Of a stretch of 64,000 nucleotides of DNA, positions 54,044 through 62,896 are shown one piece after another. Source of the stretch: Methylobacterium terricola (GTDB taxonomy: Bacteria; Pseudomonadota; Alphaproteobacteria; Rhizobiales; Beijerinckiaceae); assembly GCF_006151805.1 (NCBI RefSeq), contig NZ_VDDA01000012.1, positions 1-64,000 on the forward strand, read 5' to 3'. The translations under genes were made by a program, and so were the position numbers. How positions within the stretch are numbered: the stretch's first letter is position 1; the number at the start of each line of letters is the position of its first letter. The notes under the pieces were generated by a model. It worked only from the letters and a program-made list of their open reading frames with translations. It was not told the DNA's origin and did not search any database.

Positions 54044-56713
54044 ATGCCCAACCTCCGGAACAGCGTCGCGGGCATAGCGGGTGCGGGGATGGGTCGAGTC
54101 GTGCGTAAGGCCGCGGGTGCCGCGGTCACGGGATCCCTGACGGTTCTGCTGGCCGCCGCCGCGACGGTGGGCGCGGGCGCGCCTGCGCGTGCGCAGGGAA
54201 CCCTCAACGACCGCCTTGCGGCGGGCTCGGCCAAGAATGCCGCGAAGGGCAACAGCGAGCGCCTGCTCGTCGAGGCCAAGGAACTCGTCTACGACAACGA
54301 CCGCAACACGGTCTCGGCGGTCGGCAATGCCGAGCTGCATTACGGCCCGCGCACCCTGCTGGCCGACCGCGTGCGCTACGACCGCAACACCGGCCGGGTG
54401 TTCGCCGAGGGCAATGTCCGCCTCACCGACGAGACCGGCGCGGTGGTCACCGGCGACCGGATGGAGCTGACCGACGACTTCAAGTCCGGCTTCATCGATT
54501 CGCTGCGCATCCAGCAGACCGTCGAGCAGCGCGGCCGCCCGGCCCGGGTGCGGTTCTCCGCGCCGCGGGCGGAGCGCGTCGCCGGCGAGACCACGACCTT
54601 CGAATACGGCACCTACACCGCCTGCGAGCCGTGCAAGGACCATCCCGAGCGGCCGCCCCTGTGGCAGGTCAAGGCGGCGCGGATCATCCACAACAACGAG
54701 GAGCGCCGGATCTACTACGAGGATTCCTACCTCGAAGTCGCCGGCATCCCGGTCGCCTACCTGCCGTATTTCTATTCGCCCGATCCGACGATCCGGCGCG
54801 ACACCGGCTTCCTGGCGCCGCACTTCGTCTCCTCGAACGTGCTCGGCTACGGCATCGGCACGCCGTTCTTCTGGAACATCGCGCCCGATTACGACCTGAC
54901 GATCGAGCCGACCTTCCTGTCGAAGCAGGGCGTGCTCGGCCAGGCCGAGTGGCGCCAGCGCCTCGCCAACGGCTTCTACAACGTCCGGGTCAGCGGCATC
55001 TTCCAGTCGACCCCGAGCGCCTTCCTGCCCGGCCCCCTCGGCTCGGGCGACCGCGACTTCCGCGGCTCGATCGAATCGGCCGGACAGTTCTATCTCGCCC
55101 CGAACTGGCGCGCCGGCTGGGACGTCGTCGGCGTCACCGACAAGTGGTTCCTCGACAATTACCGCATCCGCAACCAGACGATCAGCACGGACTACTTCCG
55201 CGAGGCGGTGTCCACCGCCTACCTGATCGGCCAGGGCGACCGCTCGTGGTTCGAGGCGCGGGGCTACTACTTCAAGGGCCTGTCGACCTTCGACTGGCAG
55301 AAGCAGCAGCCGATCGTCGCCCCGGTGATCGACTACGACAAGCGGCGCGACGGGCCCGACCCGATCGGCGGCGAGGTGCGGTTCCAGGCCAACTTCACCC
55401 ACCTGACCCGCGAGGCGACGCAGTACACCCAGATCCCGCGCACCGGGACCTACCTGCTCAGCCCGAGCGTCAACGGCATCACCTTCCCGCTCTACAGCAC
55501 CTGCTCGGTGTTCGAGCGCGGGCAGTGCCTGGTGAGCGGGCTCGCCGGCGACACCACCCGGGCCACCGCCCAGGTGTCGTGGCGCCGCACCTTCACCGAC
55601 GAGTTCGGCCAGCGCTGGCAGCCCTTCGCCTATCTGCGCGGCGACGCGTTCTTCGTGAACCCGAACACGACCGGCTACCAGAACCCCGAAGTCACCAACC
55701 TGTTCTCGCCGGAATCGAACTTCTCCGGCCGGGTGATGCCGGCGGTCGGCCTCGAATACCGCTACCCCTTCGTCGCCGATTTCGGCCCGCTCGGGGTCCA
55801 CACCGTGTCGCCGGTCGCCCAGGTGATCGCGCGGCCGAGCGAGAGCCGCATCGGCCGCCTGCCGAACGAGGACGCCCAGAGCCTCGTCTTCGACGACACC
55901 TCGCTGTTCGCGTGGGACAAGTTCTCGGGCTACGATCGGGTCGAGGGCGGCGTGCGCGCCAATCTCGGCGCCGAGTACTCGGTGACCGGCCGCAACGGCT
56001 TCTACATGAACGCGATGTTCGGCGAGTCGATCGCGCTTGCCGGCGTCAACTCGTTCCGCCGCGGCGACATCGCCAATGTCGGCCGCGATTCCGGCCTCGA
56101 GACCACCCGCTCCGACTTCGTCTCGCGGTTCCAGGTCTCGCCGAACCAGAACATCAGCTTCATCACCCGGGCCCGGTTCGACAACGCCACCTTCGCGCTC
56201 AAGCGGTTCGAGAGCGGCATCACGGCGAAGTTCGCGCCGTTCCTGCCGCTCGAGACCTCGCTGATCTACGCCCGCTACGAGGCCCAGCCCGAGCTCGGCT
56301 TCGACCGCCGCCGCGAGGGCCTGCAGGCCTCGGCGCTCTACAACATCACGCCGAACTGGTTCGTCACCGGCTCGGTGCTGTTCGACCTCTCGCACTACCT
56401 CCAGGTGCGCGAACTCTACGCCTCGGCCGCGCAGTCCTACTTCCTCAACCCGACCGTCGGCGGCACCGCGCCGACCTACGACCGCGCCGACAAGTTCTAC
56501 GTCTCGTCGTCGGGCCTCGGCTTCGGCTACCGCGACGAGTGCACGACGATCTCGCTCAACTACCTGTCGTCGCCGATCGAGACGGCGTCGGGCCTGCGCG
56601 AGCGCAACCGCACCTTCCTGCTGCGGATCGAGCTGCGCACCCTCGGCGAGGCGAATTTCCGCCAGAACCTCAGCACCACCACGACGGCGGACGGCATCGC
56701 GACCGCCCGGTGA
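54044..56713 (+). CDS. lptD: LPS assembly outer-membrane protein LptD
   Basis: An 889-residue barrel protein that inserts LPS into the outer membrane. A long signal peptide (to about residue 55, ending PARAQG) is followed by the OstA/LptA-like jelly roll (LVYDNDRNTVSAVGNAELHY, then FAEGNVRLTDETGAVVTGDR) and a barrel from about 230. Cysteines at ACEPC, STCSVF, GQC and DEC could form the disulfides that Gram-negative LptD needs. It starts directly at the lptG stop. The usual surA gene does not follow; pdxA is next, 100 bases on. Confidence 0.93.
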   Translation: MPNLRNSVAGIAGAGMGRVVRKAAGAAVTGSLTVLLAAAATVGAGAPARAQGTLNDRLAAGSAKNAAKGNSERLLVEAKELVYDNDRNTVSAVGNAELHYGPRTLLADRVRYDRNTGRVFAEGNVRLTDETGAVVTGDRMELTDDFKSGFIDSLRIQQTVEQRGRPARVRFSAPRAERVAGETTTFEYGTYTACEPCKDHPERPPLWQVKAARIIHNNEERRIYYEDSYLEVAGIPVAYLPYFYSPDPTIRRDTGFLAPHFVSSNVLGYGIGTPFFWNIAPDYDLTIEPTFLSKQGVLGQAEWRQRLANGFYNVRVSGIFQSTPSAFLPGPLGSGDRDFRGSIESAGQFYLAPNWRAGWDVVGVTDKWFLDNYRIRNQTISTDYFREAVSTAYLIGQGDRSWFEARGYYFKGLSTFDWQKQQPIVAPVIDYDKRRDGPDPIGGEVRFQANFTHLTREATQYTQIPRTGTYLLSPSVNGITFPLYSTCSVFERGQCLVSGLAGDTTRATAQVSWRRTFTDEFGQRWQPFAYLRGDAFFVNPNTTGYQNPEVTNLFSPESNFSGRVMPAVGLEYRYPFVADFGPLGVHTVSPVAQVIARPSESRIGRLPNEDAQSLVFDDTSLFAWDKFSGYDRVEGGVRANLGAEYSVTGRNGFYMNAMFGESIALAGVNSFRRGDIANVGRDSGLETTRSDFVSRFQVSPNQNISFITRARFDNATFALKRFESGITAKFAPFLPLETSLIYARYEAQPELGFDRRREGLQASALYNITPNWFVTGSVLFDLSHYLQVRELYASAAQSYFLNPTVGGTAPTYDRADKFYVSSSGLGFGYRDECTTISLNYLSSPIETASGLRERNRTFLLRIELRTLGEANFRQNLSTTTTADGIATAR

Positions 56714-56813
56714 CGGGCCGGGCGCTCGGCGCGGGCGCGCCTGGCGCGCTTGCTCACCGTGAGCCGGAATGCGATGGCGCGGGGATGCGCCACCACGGAC
56801 GGGGATCCCCGCG

Positions 56814-57836
56814 ATGACCACAGCCCTCGCGCTGACACAGGGCGATCCGGCCGGGATCGGCCCGGAGATCACCCTGCGGGCCTGGCTCGCCCGGGAGGAG
56901 CACGGACTGGCGCCGTTCTTCGTCATCGGCGACCCGGATTTCCTCGGCCGCATCGCCGCCCGGCTCGGCCTCGCGGTACCGCTGGCGGCAGCCACCCCCG
57001 AGACTGCGGCCGGGGCCTTCGCGCGGGCCCTGCCGGTCGTGCGCCTGCCGGACGGCCTGACCGTGACGGCGGAGCCGGGCCGACCCGACCCGGCGAGCGC
57101 CGCCGGCACGATCGCCTCGATCGACGAGGCGGTGCGGCTGGTGCGGGCCGGGCGCGCGCCCGCCCTCGTCACCAACCCGATCGCCAAGCACGTGCTGTAC
57201 GAGGCGGGCTTCCGCCATCCCGGCCATACCGAGTACCTGGCGGCTCTGGCCATCGAACCCGGCGCGGAACCCCCTACGCCGGTGATGCTGCTGTGGTCCG
57301 AGGACCTGGCGGTGGTGCCGGTGACGATCCACGTGCCCTTGCGCCGGGTGCCCGACCTCCTCACCACGGATCTCGTGGTCGAGACCGCCCGCATCGTCGA
57401 CCGCGACATGCGGACCCGATTCGGCCTCGCGCACCCGCGCCTCGTGCTCGCCGGGCTCAACCCGCATGCCGGCGAGGCCGGCACGATGGGCACCGAGGAC
57501 CGCGACGTGCTGGCTCCGGCGGTGGAGCGTCTGCGGGCCGAGGGCATCGCCATCACCGGGCCGCACCCGGCCGACACGCTGTTCCACGCCCGCGCCCGGG
57601 CCACCTACGACGTGGCTCTGGCCCCGACCCACGACCAGGCGTTGATCCCGATCAAGACGCTCGCCTTCGACGAGGGCGTGAACGTCACCCTCGGGCTGCC
57701 CTTCCTGCGCACCTCGCCGGATCACGGCACCGCCTTCGACATCGCCGGCCAGGGTCTGGCAAAGCCCGACAGCCTGGTAGCGGCCCTCAAGCTCGCGGGC
57801 CGGCTGACCCACTCCGCGGACGGAGCCTCGGCGTGA
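56814..57836 (+). CDS. pdxA: 4-hydroxythreonine-4-phosphate dehydrogenase
   Basis: A 340-residue vitamin B6 biosynthesis enzyme making the amino-acetone phosphate for the pyridoxine ring. It shows the N-terminal TQGDPAGIGPEI, metal ligands in VTIHVPLRRVPD and LNPHAGEAGTMG, and PTHDQALIPIKTLAFDEGVN followed by the family C-terminal TSPDHGTAFDIAG. The product chain matches PdxA closely. Its TGA overlaps the ksgA GTG, so it is coupled to ksgA, and it lies between lptD and ksgA as in other Rhizobiales once surA is left out. Confidence 0.95.
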   Translation: MTTALALTQGDPAGIGPEITLRAWLAREEHGLAPFFVIGDPDFLGRIAARLGLAVPLAAATPETAAGAFARALPVVRLPDGLTVTAEPGRPDPASAAGTIASIDEAVRLVRAGRAPALVTNPIAKHVLYEAGFRHPGHTEYLAALAIEPGAEPPTPVMLLWSEDLAVVPVTIHVPLRRVPDLLTTDLVVETARIVDRDMRTRFGLAHPRLVLAGLNPHAGEAGTMGTEDRDVLAPAVERLRAEGIAITGPHPADTLFHARARATYDVALAPTHDQALIPIKTLAFDEGVNVTLGLPFLRTSPDHGTAFDIAGQGLAKPDSLVAALKLAGRLTHSADGASA

Positions 57837-58669
57837 GCGCCCCGGATGGATTGCCGCCTTTGCGGGAGGTCGTGCAGGCGCACGACCTGATGCCGCGCCG
57901 GTCGCTCGGCCAGAACTTCCTGTTCGACCTCAACCTCACCGGGCGGATCGCCCGTTCGGCCGGGCCACTCGAGGGCGTGACGGTGGTCGAGGTCGGACCC
58001 GGCCCCGGCGGCCTGACCCGGGCCCTGCTGATGCACGGAGCGGCACGGGTGATCGCGGTCGAGCGCGACCCCCGCGCGCTGCCGGCCCTGGCCGAGATCG
58101 CGGCGCATTATCCCGGCCGGCTGGAGGTGGTGGAGGCCGACGCGCTCGCCTTCGACCCGCGGCCGCTGATCGGCGAAGGGCCGGCCCGCATCGTCGCGAA
58201 CCTGCCCTACAATGTCGGGACCCAGCTCCTCACCGGCTGGCTCACCGCGGAGGCCTGGCCGCCGTGGTGGGATTCGCTGACCCTGATGTTCCAGCGCGAG
58301 GTCGCCGAGCGCATCGTCGCCGACGAGAGCGACCGGGCGAATTACGGCCGGCTCGGCGTCTTGTGCGGCTGGCGCACGGAGGCGAAGCTGCTGTTCGACG
58401 TGCCGCCCTCCGCCTTCGTGCCGCCACCGAAGGTGACGTCGAGCGTGGTGCGGCTGGTGCCGCGGCCCGAGCCCCTGCCCTGCCGGGTCAGGGCGCTGGA
58501 AGCCGTGACCGGCGCCGCCTTCGGCCAGCGCCGCAAGATGCTGCGCCAGAGCCTGAAGGGCGCGACGCCCGACCCCGCCCGCCTGCTCGCCGCCGCCGGG
58601 ATCGTCGAGACCGCGCGGGCGGAAGAGGTGCCGGTGGCGGGGTTCGTGGCGATGGCGCGGGTGCTCTAA
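57833..58669 (+). CDS. ksgA: 16S rRNA dimethyladenosine transferase
   Basis: A 278-residue methyltransferase that doubly methylates two adenines in helix 45 of 16S rRNA. It opens PRRSLGQNFLFDLNLTGRI, the RsmA hallmark, and has the SAM site VEVGPGPGGLTRALL, VIAVERDPRALPAL and VEADALAFDPR, followed by IVANLPYNVGTQLL (catalytic NLPY). The C-terminal helical domain carries AAFGQRRKMLRQSLK. GTG 57833 overlaps the pdxA stop (GTGA). It closes the lpt-pdxA-ksgA run. Confidence 0.95.
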   Translation: MSAPDGLPPLREVVQAHDLMPRRSLGQNFLFDLNLTGRIARSAGPLEGVTVVEVGPGPGGLTRALLMHGAARVIAVERDPRALPALAEIAAHYPGRLEVVEADALAFDPRPLIGEGPARIVANLPYNVGTQLLTGWLTAEAWPPWWDSLTLMFQREVAERIVADESDRANYGRLGVLCGWRTEAKLLFDVPPSAFVPPPKVTSSVVRLVPRPEPLPCRVRALEAVTGAAFGQRRKMLRQSLKGATPDPARLLAAAGIVETARAEEVPVAGFVAMARVL

Positions 58670-58820
58670 ACCCGCTTCGGCAACGAGGGCTGCCGGTCGC
58701 GCGCCGCATCGACACCGCATCGCGTCGTTCCGGGCCTCATCGCATGACCCCGGGACGACGCGGGTGGGTGGCGCCTTCGCTGCCTCTGGGCGGCCAACGA
58801 CCGGGATGCGTCGCAGGCAC

Positions 58821-58852
58821 AAAAAAACCCCCGATCTGCACGAGACCGAGGG
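58821..58852 (-). terminator. Intrinsic terminator behind the Tim44-domain gene
   Basis: On the minus strand, ccctcg pairs with cggggg, through one G-T wobble, across a short loop (gtctcgtgcagat). Seven T residues follow (seen as aaaaaaa at 58821-58827 on the plus strand). It lies about 45 bases after the gene's stop, a normal distance. The remaining bases up to ksgA hold nothing recognised. Confidence 0.7.
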
Positions 58853-58896
58853 CTTCGGGATGAAAGCGGGGAGCGACGCTCCCCGCATCGACGCCG

Positions 58897-59868
58897 TTAT
58901 CGCGTCTGCTGGATGGCCGAGACCACCCACTGGCCGCCGCGCTCGCGCAGGAAGGTCCAGACCTCCGTCGCCTCGGGCGGGTTGGTCTCGACGACCTTGC
59001 CGCTGGCGCGCTCGATCACCGCATCGCGCAGGGTGTAGCGCATCGCGACGGTGGCGTAATCGACCGGGCCCTCGCGCCAGGACTCGGCGAGATCGCCCTG
59101 CTGCAGCTTCACGTCGGCGATCTTGTTGACGACGCCGCGGGCGGCGTTGGCGCGGATCTCCTCGGCGAAGTAGCCGAACATCTCGGGGGTCGTGAGGCGA
59201 CGCAGGGTAGGGGCGTCCTCGGCGCCGTAGGCGAGCTGGACCTGGCCCAGGGTGCGCTCGAAGGCGTCGAAATCCTGCGGGCCGATGCCGACCTCGTCGC
59301 GCTGGGGCGGACGCGCCTGCGGGGCGGCAGCGCCGCCGCCGAGGCCGGCCCCGAGACCGCCGAGACCCCCACCGAGGCCGCCGAGCGGACCGCCCGGACC
59401 GGCCGCCGGGCCGCTGCGCTGATAGGCACCCGCCATGGCGGGCTCGGCCCGACGACGGCGGAAGAAGCGCAGGGCCAGGATCACCACGCCGACCAGGAGG
59501 CCGACCTGGAGCAGCAGGCCGAGGAACGAGGCGATGCCGCCGAGGCCGCCGAAGAAGCCGCCGCCGATCAGCGCGCCGAGCAGGCCCGCGCCGAGCAGGC
59601 CGGCGAAGAAGCCGCCGCCGAAGCGCCGCTGCGGCGCGGCCGGGGCCCCCATCGGCGAGCCGGGCTGGGTCATCGAGCGCTGCATCGGCGCCGGGGCGCC
59701 GGGGGCGGTCGCGGTCGAGGGCGGCGCCGAATAGGTCTTGGAGCCGCGCGAACCCATGGAAGATCCGCTGCCGGGACGCGCCTCGCCGGGCGTCGCCGCC
59801 ACGGCCATGAGGGCCGCCAGGCCGAAGGCCAGAGCCGTCCGGCGGCCGCGGGTGAAGGGGGTCATCAT
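58897..59868 (-). CDS. Tim44-like domain protein
   Basis: A 323-residue protein. A signal-like N-terminal helix (ALAFGLAALMAVAATPGEA) is followed by a Gly/Pro/Ser-rich stretch. A second membrane segment (ASFLGLLLQVGLLVGVVILA, about 112-135) and an Arg-rich cytoplasmic or periplasmic linker come next. From about 205 there is a Tim44-like (PF04280) domain (LGQVQLAYGAEDAPTLRRLT, then EVWTFLRERGGQWVVSAIQQ). In alphaproteobacteria such proteins are related to the import-motor domain and to small-ligand-binding NTF2-like folds; a definite role is not known. Confidence 0.82.
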   Translation of the reverse strand: MMTPFTRGRRTALAFGLAALMAVAATPGEARPGSGSSMGSRGSKTYSAPPSTATAPGAPAPMQRSMTQPGSPMGAPAAPQRRFGGGFFAGLLGAGLLGALIGGGFFGGLGGIASFLGLLLQVGLLVGVVILALRFFRRRRAEPAMAGAYQRSGPAAGPGGPLGGLGGGLGGLGAGLGGGAAAPQARPPQRDEVGIGPQDFDAFERTLGQVQLAYGAEDAPTLRRLTTPEMFGYFAEEIRANAARGVVNKIADVKLQQGDLAESWREGPVDYATVAMRYTLRDAVIERASGKVVETNPPEATEVWTFLRERGGQWVVSAIQQTR

Positions 59869-60058
59869 CGGTTCGTCTCAGCCTCGTGCGATCACCAGTC
59901 CGGGGCGTCGATGCCCCCAATCGCACATATGGGGGCGCGGGTGGCGCAGTAGAAGGGAGGCATCGCACCGGATGCCATCGCGGTCGTAACTACACCCGAT
60001 GAAGATTCGCCGATCGCCGCCAGATCTGCCAAGCGATAAATTTTTGTATCGACCGGGA

Positions 60059-61207
60059 TTATTCCACGGCAGCACTCCGTTGCGGGCGCAACCGGGGTGC
60101 CTCCGCGGCCGGGAAGGTCATGCGCACGCAGGTGCCCTCGCCGGGCTGGCTGCGCAGGGCGACGGCCCCGTTCTGGCGCTTGACCACGGCGTTGAGGATG
60201 GCGAGCCCGGTGCCGCGGCCGGGCTCGCGGGTGGTGAAGAACGGCTCCAGCGCCCGGCCCAGCACCTCCGGCGCCATGCCGGGGCCGGTATCGGTGAGGC
60301 TGAGCGCGACGTGGCGCCCCGCCGCCCCGTCGGCGGCCACGCCGTCGCCGCCGTGGTTGCGGGTCTGGACCGTGACGCACCCACCCGCCGGCATCGCCTC
60401 GGCGGCGTTGCTGAGCAGGATCTGCAGGATCAGCTCGGTTTGGACCGGATCGACGCAGGCGACCCACAGGTCCTCGGCGAGGTCGAGTTCGAGGCGGCAT
60501 CGGGCCCCGAGCAGGCCGGCGGCCCGCTCGCAGCCCTCGCGCAGCAGCCGGTTGAGGTCGACCGCCCGCGGCTCCGGCCGGTGCCGGCGCGAGAAGGCCA
60601 GGAGGTGGCGGGTGAGCGACGAGGCACGCTCGGCGGCGTCGGTCGAGCGCGTCAGCGCACGCTGCACGAAGGCGTCCGGATGCTCGCCGAGGCGCCGGCG
60701 CAGGCCGTCGATGTAGCCGACCAGGATCTGGAGCAGGTTGTTGAACTCGTGCGCGACGCCGTTGGTGAGCTGGCCGAGCGCCTCCCGCTTCTGCGCCAAG
60801 GCGAGGGCCGCCTCGAGATCGCGGCTGCGCGAAGTCTCGACGAGCTGAATCAGCCCGGTCCCGGCCGGATCCCGCACCGGCGAGAGGTGGAGCATCGCCC
60901 AGACCAGCGCACCGTCGGGGCGACGCAGGGGCAGTTCGGCGCTGGCCGGGCCGCCGGCGGCGAGGAACGCGCGCAGGGCCGCCTCCCCCTCCGCGCCGGC
61001 GCCCAGATCCGCGAGGCACGCCGCCGCGACACCGTCGCCCCTCTGCCCGAGCAGGGTGCAGGCGGCCGGGTTGGCGAACAGCACGGCCCCATCGGGCCCG
61101 GGCGCGACCAGGAGGGACGGCAGGGGTGCGGCCGCCAGCACGGCGCGCAATCGCCCGGCCTCCCCCCGCATCTCAGCGGCCGGCACTGGCGCGGGCACAT
61201 CCGGCAC
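60059..61207 (-). CDS. PAS-domain sensor histidine kinase
   Basis: A 382-residue soluble kinase starting at GTG 61207, with GGAGG seven bases upstream. An N-terminal PAS domain (VLFANPAACTLLGQRGDG, about 20-125) senses an unknown cue. The dimerisation helix has the phospho-acceptor histidine in GVAHEFNNLLQILVG, and the ATPase domain shows N-box NAAEAMPAGG, D-box LTDTGPGMAPEV, and G-box REPGRGTGLAILNA. No response regulator gene is adjacent, and no membrane segment is seen, so it acts in the cytoplasm on an unlinked partner. Confidence 0.85.
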   Translation of the reverse strand: MPDVPAPVPAAEMRGEAGRLRAVLAAAPLPSLLVAPGPDGAVLFANPAACTLLGQRGDGVAAACLADLGAGAEGEAALRAFLAAGGPASAELPLRRPDGALVWAMLHLSPVRDPAGTGLIQLVETSRSRDLEAALALAQKREALGQLTNGVAHEFNNLLQILVGYIDGLRRRLGEHPDAFVQRALTRSTDAAERASSLTRHLLAFSRRHRPEPRAVDLNRLLREGCERAAGLLGARCRLELDLAEDLWVACVDPVQTELILQILLSNAAEAMPAGGCVTVQTRNHGGDGVAADGAAGRHVALSLTDTGPGMAPEVLGRALEPFFTTREPGRGTGLAILNAVVKRQNGAVALRSQPGEGTCVRMTFPAAEAPRLRPQRSAAVE

Positions 61208-61338
61208 GGGCAGACCTCCGTGGTGGCGCGGGCCGGGGCCGCGCTTCTCGCGGCGAGCGGATCGTCGCCGCTGTCCGGCCCGGTACTGTAGAGCAAGTCC
61301 GGGCGGCCTGGAAACCGCGCGCCCCGATGCCGCGAGGC

Positions 61339-62064
61339 CTAACCCCTCGCATCGTCGTCCACCCAGACCGTCGGCCCGAAGATGTCCTCGAAGCGGCCCC
61401 GCAGCACCGCGTCGACCTCCGGCAGGGTGACCGGCCGGCCGAGATCGACCAGGCTGGTGACGCCGTGCTGGCGCACGCCGCACGGCACGATGCCGGAGAA
61501 GTGCGACAGGTCCGGCTCGACGTTCAGGCTGATGCCGTGGAAGGTCACCCAGCGCCGCACCCGGATGCCGATCGCCGCGATCTTGTCCTCGACGCCCGGC
61601 CCCTTCTCCGGCCGGCGCACCCAGACGCCGACCCGGTCCTCCCGCCGCTCGCCCCGCACCGTGAAGGCGTCGAGGCTGGCGATCAGCCAGGCCTCGAGGG
61701 CGGCCACGTAGGCGCGCAGGTCCGGCCGCCGCCGATTGAGGTCGAGCATCACGTAGGCCACCCGCTGCCCGGGGCCGTGATAGGTGTACTGCCCGCCCCG
61801 CCCGGTGCGGTGGACCGGAAAGCGCTCCGGCGCGACGAGGTCCTCGGGCTTCGCCGAGGTGCCGGCGGTGTAGAGCGGCGGGTGCTCGACGAGCCAAACG
61901 CGCTCGAGGGCGCGACCGTCGGCGATCGCGGCGGCGCGCTCCTCCATCGCCGCCTCGGCCGCGCGGTAATCGAGCAGGGGATCGCGCACCACCCATTCGA
62001 CGGGGGGGCTGCCGGGGGCGGGCAGGAGGCTGCCGGGGGCGGTTCCGAGCCGGTCGTTTACCAA
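61339..62064 (-). CDS. lipB: Octanoyl-ACP: protein octanoyltransferase
   Basis: A 241-residue enzyme that moves octanoyl groups from ACP to lipoyl domains, the first step in lipoate attachment. It shows HPPLYTAGTSAKPEDL, RGGQYTYHGPGQRVAYVM (substrate tunnel), the catalytic lysine in VEDKIAAIGIRVRRW, followed by VTFHGISLNV, and the cysteine in GIVPCGVRQHGVTS. The start is taken at TTG 62064, which leaves a short Pro-rich extension; a GTG around residue 25 (VEWVVRDP) is a serious alternative. It is divergent from the FliN-like gene. Confidence 0.93.
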   Translation of the reverse strand: MVNDRLGTAPGSLLPAPGSPPVEWVVRDPLLDYRAAEAAMEERAAAIADGRALERVWLVEHPPLYTAGTSAKPEDLVAPERFPVHRTGRGGQYTYHGPGQRVAYVMLDLNRRRPDLRAYVAALEAWLIASLDAFTVRGERREDRVGVWVRRPEKGPGVEDKIAAIGIRVRRWVTFHGISLNVEPDLSHFSGIVPCGVRQHGVTSLVDLGRPVTLPEVDAVLRGRFEDIFGPTVWVDDDARG

Positions 62065-62102
62065 GGCTTCACCATAAGATCGGATTGTTGGCGCATCGTC
62101 TC

Positions 62103-62429
62103 GTGTCAGGGTGGGTGCGTCCGTTGGCGGTACTGGACATTCTCAAGGTGGACCTCGCGGTCGTGCTCGGGCGGACCCGGATGCCGATCCACATGCTGCT
62201 GCGGATGGGCCGCGGCGCGGTGATCGAGCTCGATTCCACCGACAGCGATATGGTCGAGATCCTCGCCAACAACCACCCGATCGCCCGCGGCCAGATCGTG
62301 GTCACGGGCAACCGCATCTCCGTGGAGGTGACCGAGCTCATCCGCAAGGCCGAGGTGGTGCAGGAACCCGGCATCCGCATCGGCGACGGCGCCGCCTCGC
62401 TGCTGGGTGCCCTGTCGGACGCCCTCTAG
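62103..62429 (+). CDS. FliN-like (SpoA-domain) flagellar motor switch protein
   Basis: About 108 residues forming a single SpoA/FliN domain: KVDLAVVLGRTRMPIHMLLR, GAVIELDSTDSDMVEILANN, IARGQIVVTGNRISVEVTEL. FliN sits in the switch complex ring and sets rotation sense with FliM. A start at GTG 62103 is used, but GTG 62115 or TTG 62085/62088 are possible because no clear ribosome site was seen. Other flagellar genes are absent from the neighbourhood, so it may be a second copy or an unlinked fliN. Confidence 0.8.
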   Translation: MSGWVRPLAVLDILKVDLAVVLGRTRMPIHMLLRMGRGAVIELDSTDSDMVEILANNHPIARGQIVVTGNRISVEVTELIRKAEVVQEPGIRIGDGAASLLGALSDAL

Positions 62430-62552
62430 GCGAGAATGTTCGCCGGATCCGCATCCGGGCGCTTGCGTCCCCGGGAGGGGACTGGTATTCGCAGCCTCGC
62501 TTCGGACGGGTCTCACCCCCGCCCCGCCGCTTTCGGCGAGATGAAGCAATCC

Positions 62553-62637
62553 GCGGCCGTGGCGGAATTGGTAGACGCGCTAGCTTGAGGTGCTAGTTGG
62601 GCAACCAGTGGAGGTTCGAGTCCTCTCGGCCGCACCA
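62553..62637 (+). tRNA. tRNA-Leu (GAG), first of two identical copies
   Basis: An 85-base class II tRNA. Acceptor stem gcggccg pairs with cggccgc, followed by discriminator a and encoded cca. The D-arm has ggaattggtagac, the anticodon stem is ctagc/gctag around loop ttgaggt (anticodon GAG), a long variable arm follows, and the T-arm is ggagg-ttcgagt-cctct. The sequence is base-for-base the same as the copy at 62812-62896. Confidence 0.95.
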
Positions 62638-62811
62638 TTCCTTCCCCTAGGGATCGAATGGAACCTGAATTCGGTGCGATCGGCTCGATCCTCAGCGAGC
62701 CGCCCCACTGGATGAGGTTGCCGATGCATGGTACCGCCCAGCGGGTCATGCGGTCGATATTGGTACGCTTGTTTTACAATGACCGGATCGTTTTGACATC
62801 CGGAACTCTCC

Positions 62812-62896
62812 GCGGCCGTGGCGGAATTGGTAGACGCGCTAGCTTGAGGTGCTAGTTGGGCAACCAGTGGAGGTTCGAGTCCTCTCGGCCGCACCA
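62812..62896 (+). tRNA. tRNA-Leu (GAG), second identical copy
   Basis: Identical over its whole 85 bases to the tRNA at 62553-62637, with the same acceptor, anticodon GAG and encoded CCA. The 174-base spacer between the two is not repeated, so the copies are separate genes rather than a tandem unit. Both lie on the plus strand; the second could be transcribed from the same promoter as the first. Confidence 0.95.
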
